Below are positions 63,556 to 64,000 of a stretch of 64,000 nucleotides of DNA, piece by piece. Within the stretch, counting starts at the first letter, position 1. Each line of letters opens with the position of its first letter. Both the position numbers and the translations under genes were made by a program. The notes under the pieces were generated by a model that saw only the letters and a list, made by a program, of their open reading frames with translations, was not told the origin of the DNA and ran no database searches. Location: positions 1,054,001-1,118,000 of the forward strand of contig NZ_CP012418.1 in NCBI RefSeq assembly GCF_001708405.1. Direction: 5' to 3'. Origin of the DNA: Kangiella sediminilitoris. GTDB lineage: Bacteria > Pseudomonadota > Gammaproteobacteria > Enterobacterales > Kangiellaceae.

Positions 63556-63573
63556 GGACTAATAGGATGTGTT

Positions 63574-63948
63574 ATGGGTAAAGTTATTGGTCTGGGCGGG
63601 GTGTTTTTTAAATCTAAAAACCGAAAGTCTCTAGCGGCATGGTATCGTGACACCCTAGGCCTTGAAATAGATCCAAGTTATGGTGGAACTCATTTCATGC
63701 AAGCCAATGCACCTAAGAATGCCTACACTGTCTGGAGTCCATTTACTGACAATACGGATTATTTTCAGCCTTCAAGCAAAGAGTTCATGATTAACTTTAT
63801 TGTGGATAATGTCGATGAATGCCTCACTCAGGTGGTTAGAAATGGAGGTCAAACAGTTGGTAACAAAACTGAGGATGAGTTCGGGATTTTCGGTTGGTTT
63901 ATGGACCCTGAAGGAAACAAGATTGAGCTGTGGCAACCCAATAAATAA
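63574..63948 (+). CDS. VOC-superfamily (glyoxalase/bleomycin resistance-like) protein
   Basis: 124 aa, one vicinal-oxygen-chelate domain: G-G-V-F-F-K-S, then W-Y-R-D-T-L-G-L-E-I and the C-terminal F-M-D-P-E-G-N-K-I-E-L-W-Q-P. The glutamate in I-E-L-W is a usual metal ligand. Substrate not predictable. The start is ATG at 63574, after AGGATGTGTT. An AAGGGCAG/CTGCCCTT hairpin (63947-63966) follows the stop but lacks a T-run. Confidence 0.85.
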   Translation: MGKVIGLGGVFFKSKNRKSLAAWYRDTLGLEIDPSYGGTHFMQANAPKNAYTVWSPFTDNTDYFQPSSKEFMINFIVDNVDECLTQVVRNGGQTVGNKTEDEFGIFGWFMDPEGNKIELWQPNK

Positions 63949-64000
63949 GGGCAGTTTACTGCCCTTATAATAGTTAGTGATTATAACTGGGTTATTCTAC

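Noticed and set aside
1-64000. CRISPR arrays, transposases, integrases, restriction or retron-like systems
   Set aside because: I looked for regular repeats with spacers and for these protein families and saw none in the window.

Overview
The window is chromosomal DNA of a gammaproteobacterium of moderate GC content. Gene content and order (cysE-iscRSUA-hscBA-fdx-iscX; asd-fimV-truA-accD-folC-SPOR-cvpA-purF; clpS-clpA-infA-bpt-aat), many secreted and cytosolic peptidases and a TonB receptor suggest a marine, amino-acid-consuming organism close to Kangiella. That genus is my inference from gene content, not a database result. No phage, transposase, CRISPR array or complete mobile element is visible.

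Layout. 1-6229: 3' end of cysE, then the ISC iron-sulfur operon with an IscR box in front of iscR and a perfect 15-bp inverted repeat between iscA and hscB. 6230-6813: two identical tRNA-Lys genes, each with its own promoter and terminator. 6840-9067: a membrane-anchored XRE regulator behind a 10-bp-phased GGAAT array, two multi-hairpin dispersed repeats and an unknown membrane protein. 9115-12746: proline biosynthesis on the minus strand (proB2, proB1, proA). 12765-18786: a prolyl oligopeptidase and a 2-oxoacid dehydrogenase operon (E1 alpha, E1 beta, E2) with a 16-bp palindrome upstream. 19172-22119: two secreted MopE-motif proteins, more repeats, a frameshifted lipoprotein and two small genes. 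22241-41156: pepN, asd, fimV and the truA-to-purF block, an acyltransferase, a large propeller/GGDEF sensor, a ZIP-like transporter and a flavoprotein dehydrogenase. 41320-49875: tRNA-Val, gltX, a probable cyanophycinase pseudoenzyme, an M1 peptidase lipoprotein, AhpD-like, YegP, YqhA, SixA and YfaZ proteins. 50010-54550: the whole N-degron machinery (ClpS, ClpA, Bpt, Aat) around infA. 54849-63948: a pyruvyl-transferase-like gene, umuDC, a TonB receptor next to an S9 peptidase, tRNA-Arg(CCT), a rhodanese lipoprotein and a VOC protein.

The most promising undescribed feature is the control region of the proline genes. proB2 can only be transcribed through a strong intrinsic terminator that ends 15 nt before its start codon. 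Before that terminator lies a 33-codon reading frame with four proline codons within 11 codons. The leader of the paralogue proB1 carries a related frame in the same phase (shared S-T-A and G-Q-P-x-x-x-C-L). This looks like proline-responsive leader-peptide control of glutamate 5-kinase, kept in two copies. Other points worth checking: a probable operator array for the XRE regulator, a three-copy structured repeat family, an E2 with two E3-binding domains and an altered active-site motif, a cyanophycinase homologue without its serine, and a GGDEF domain without its signature.
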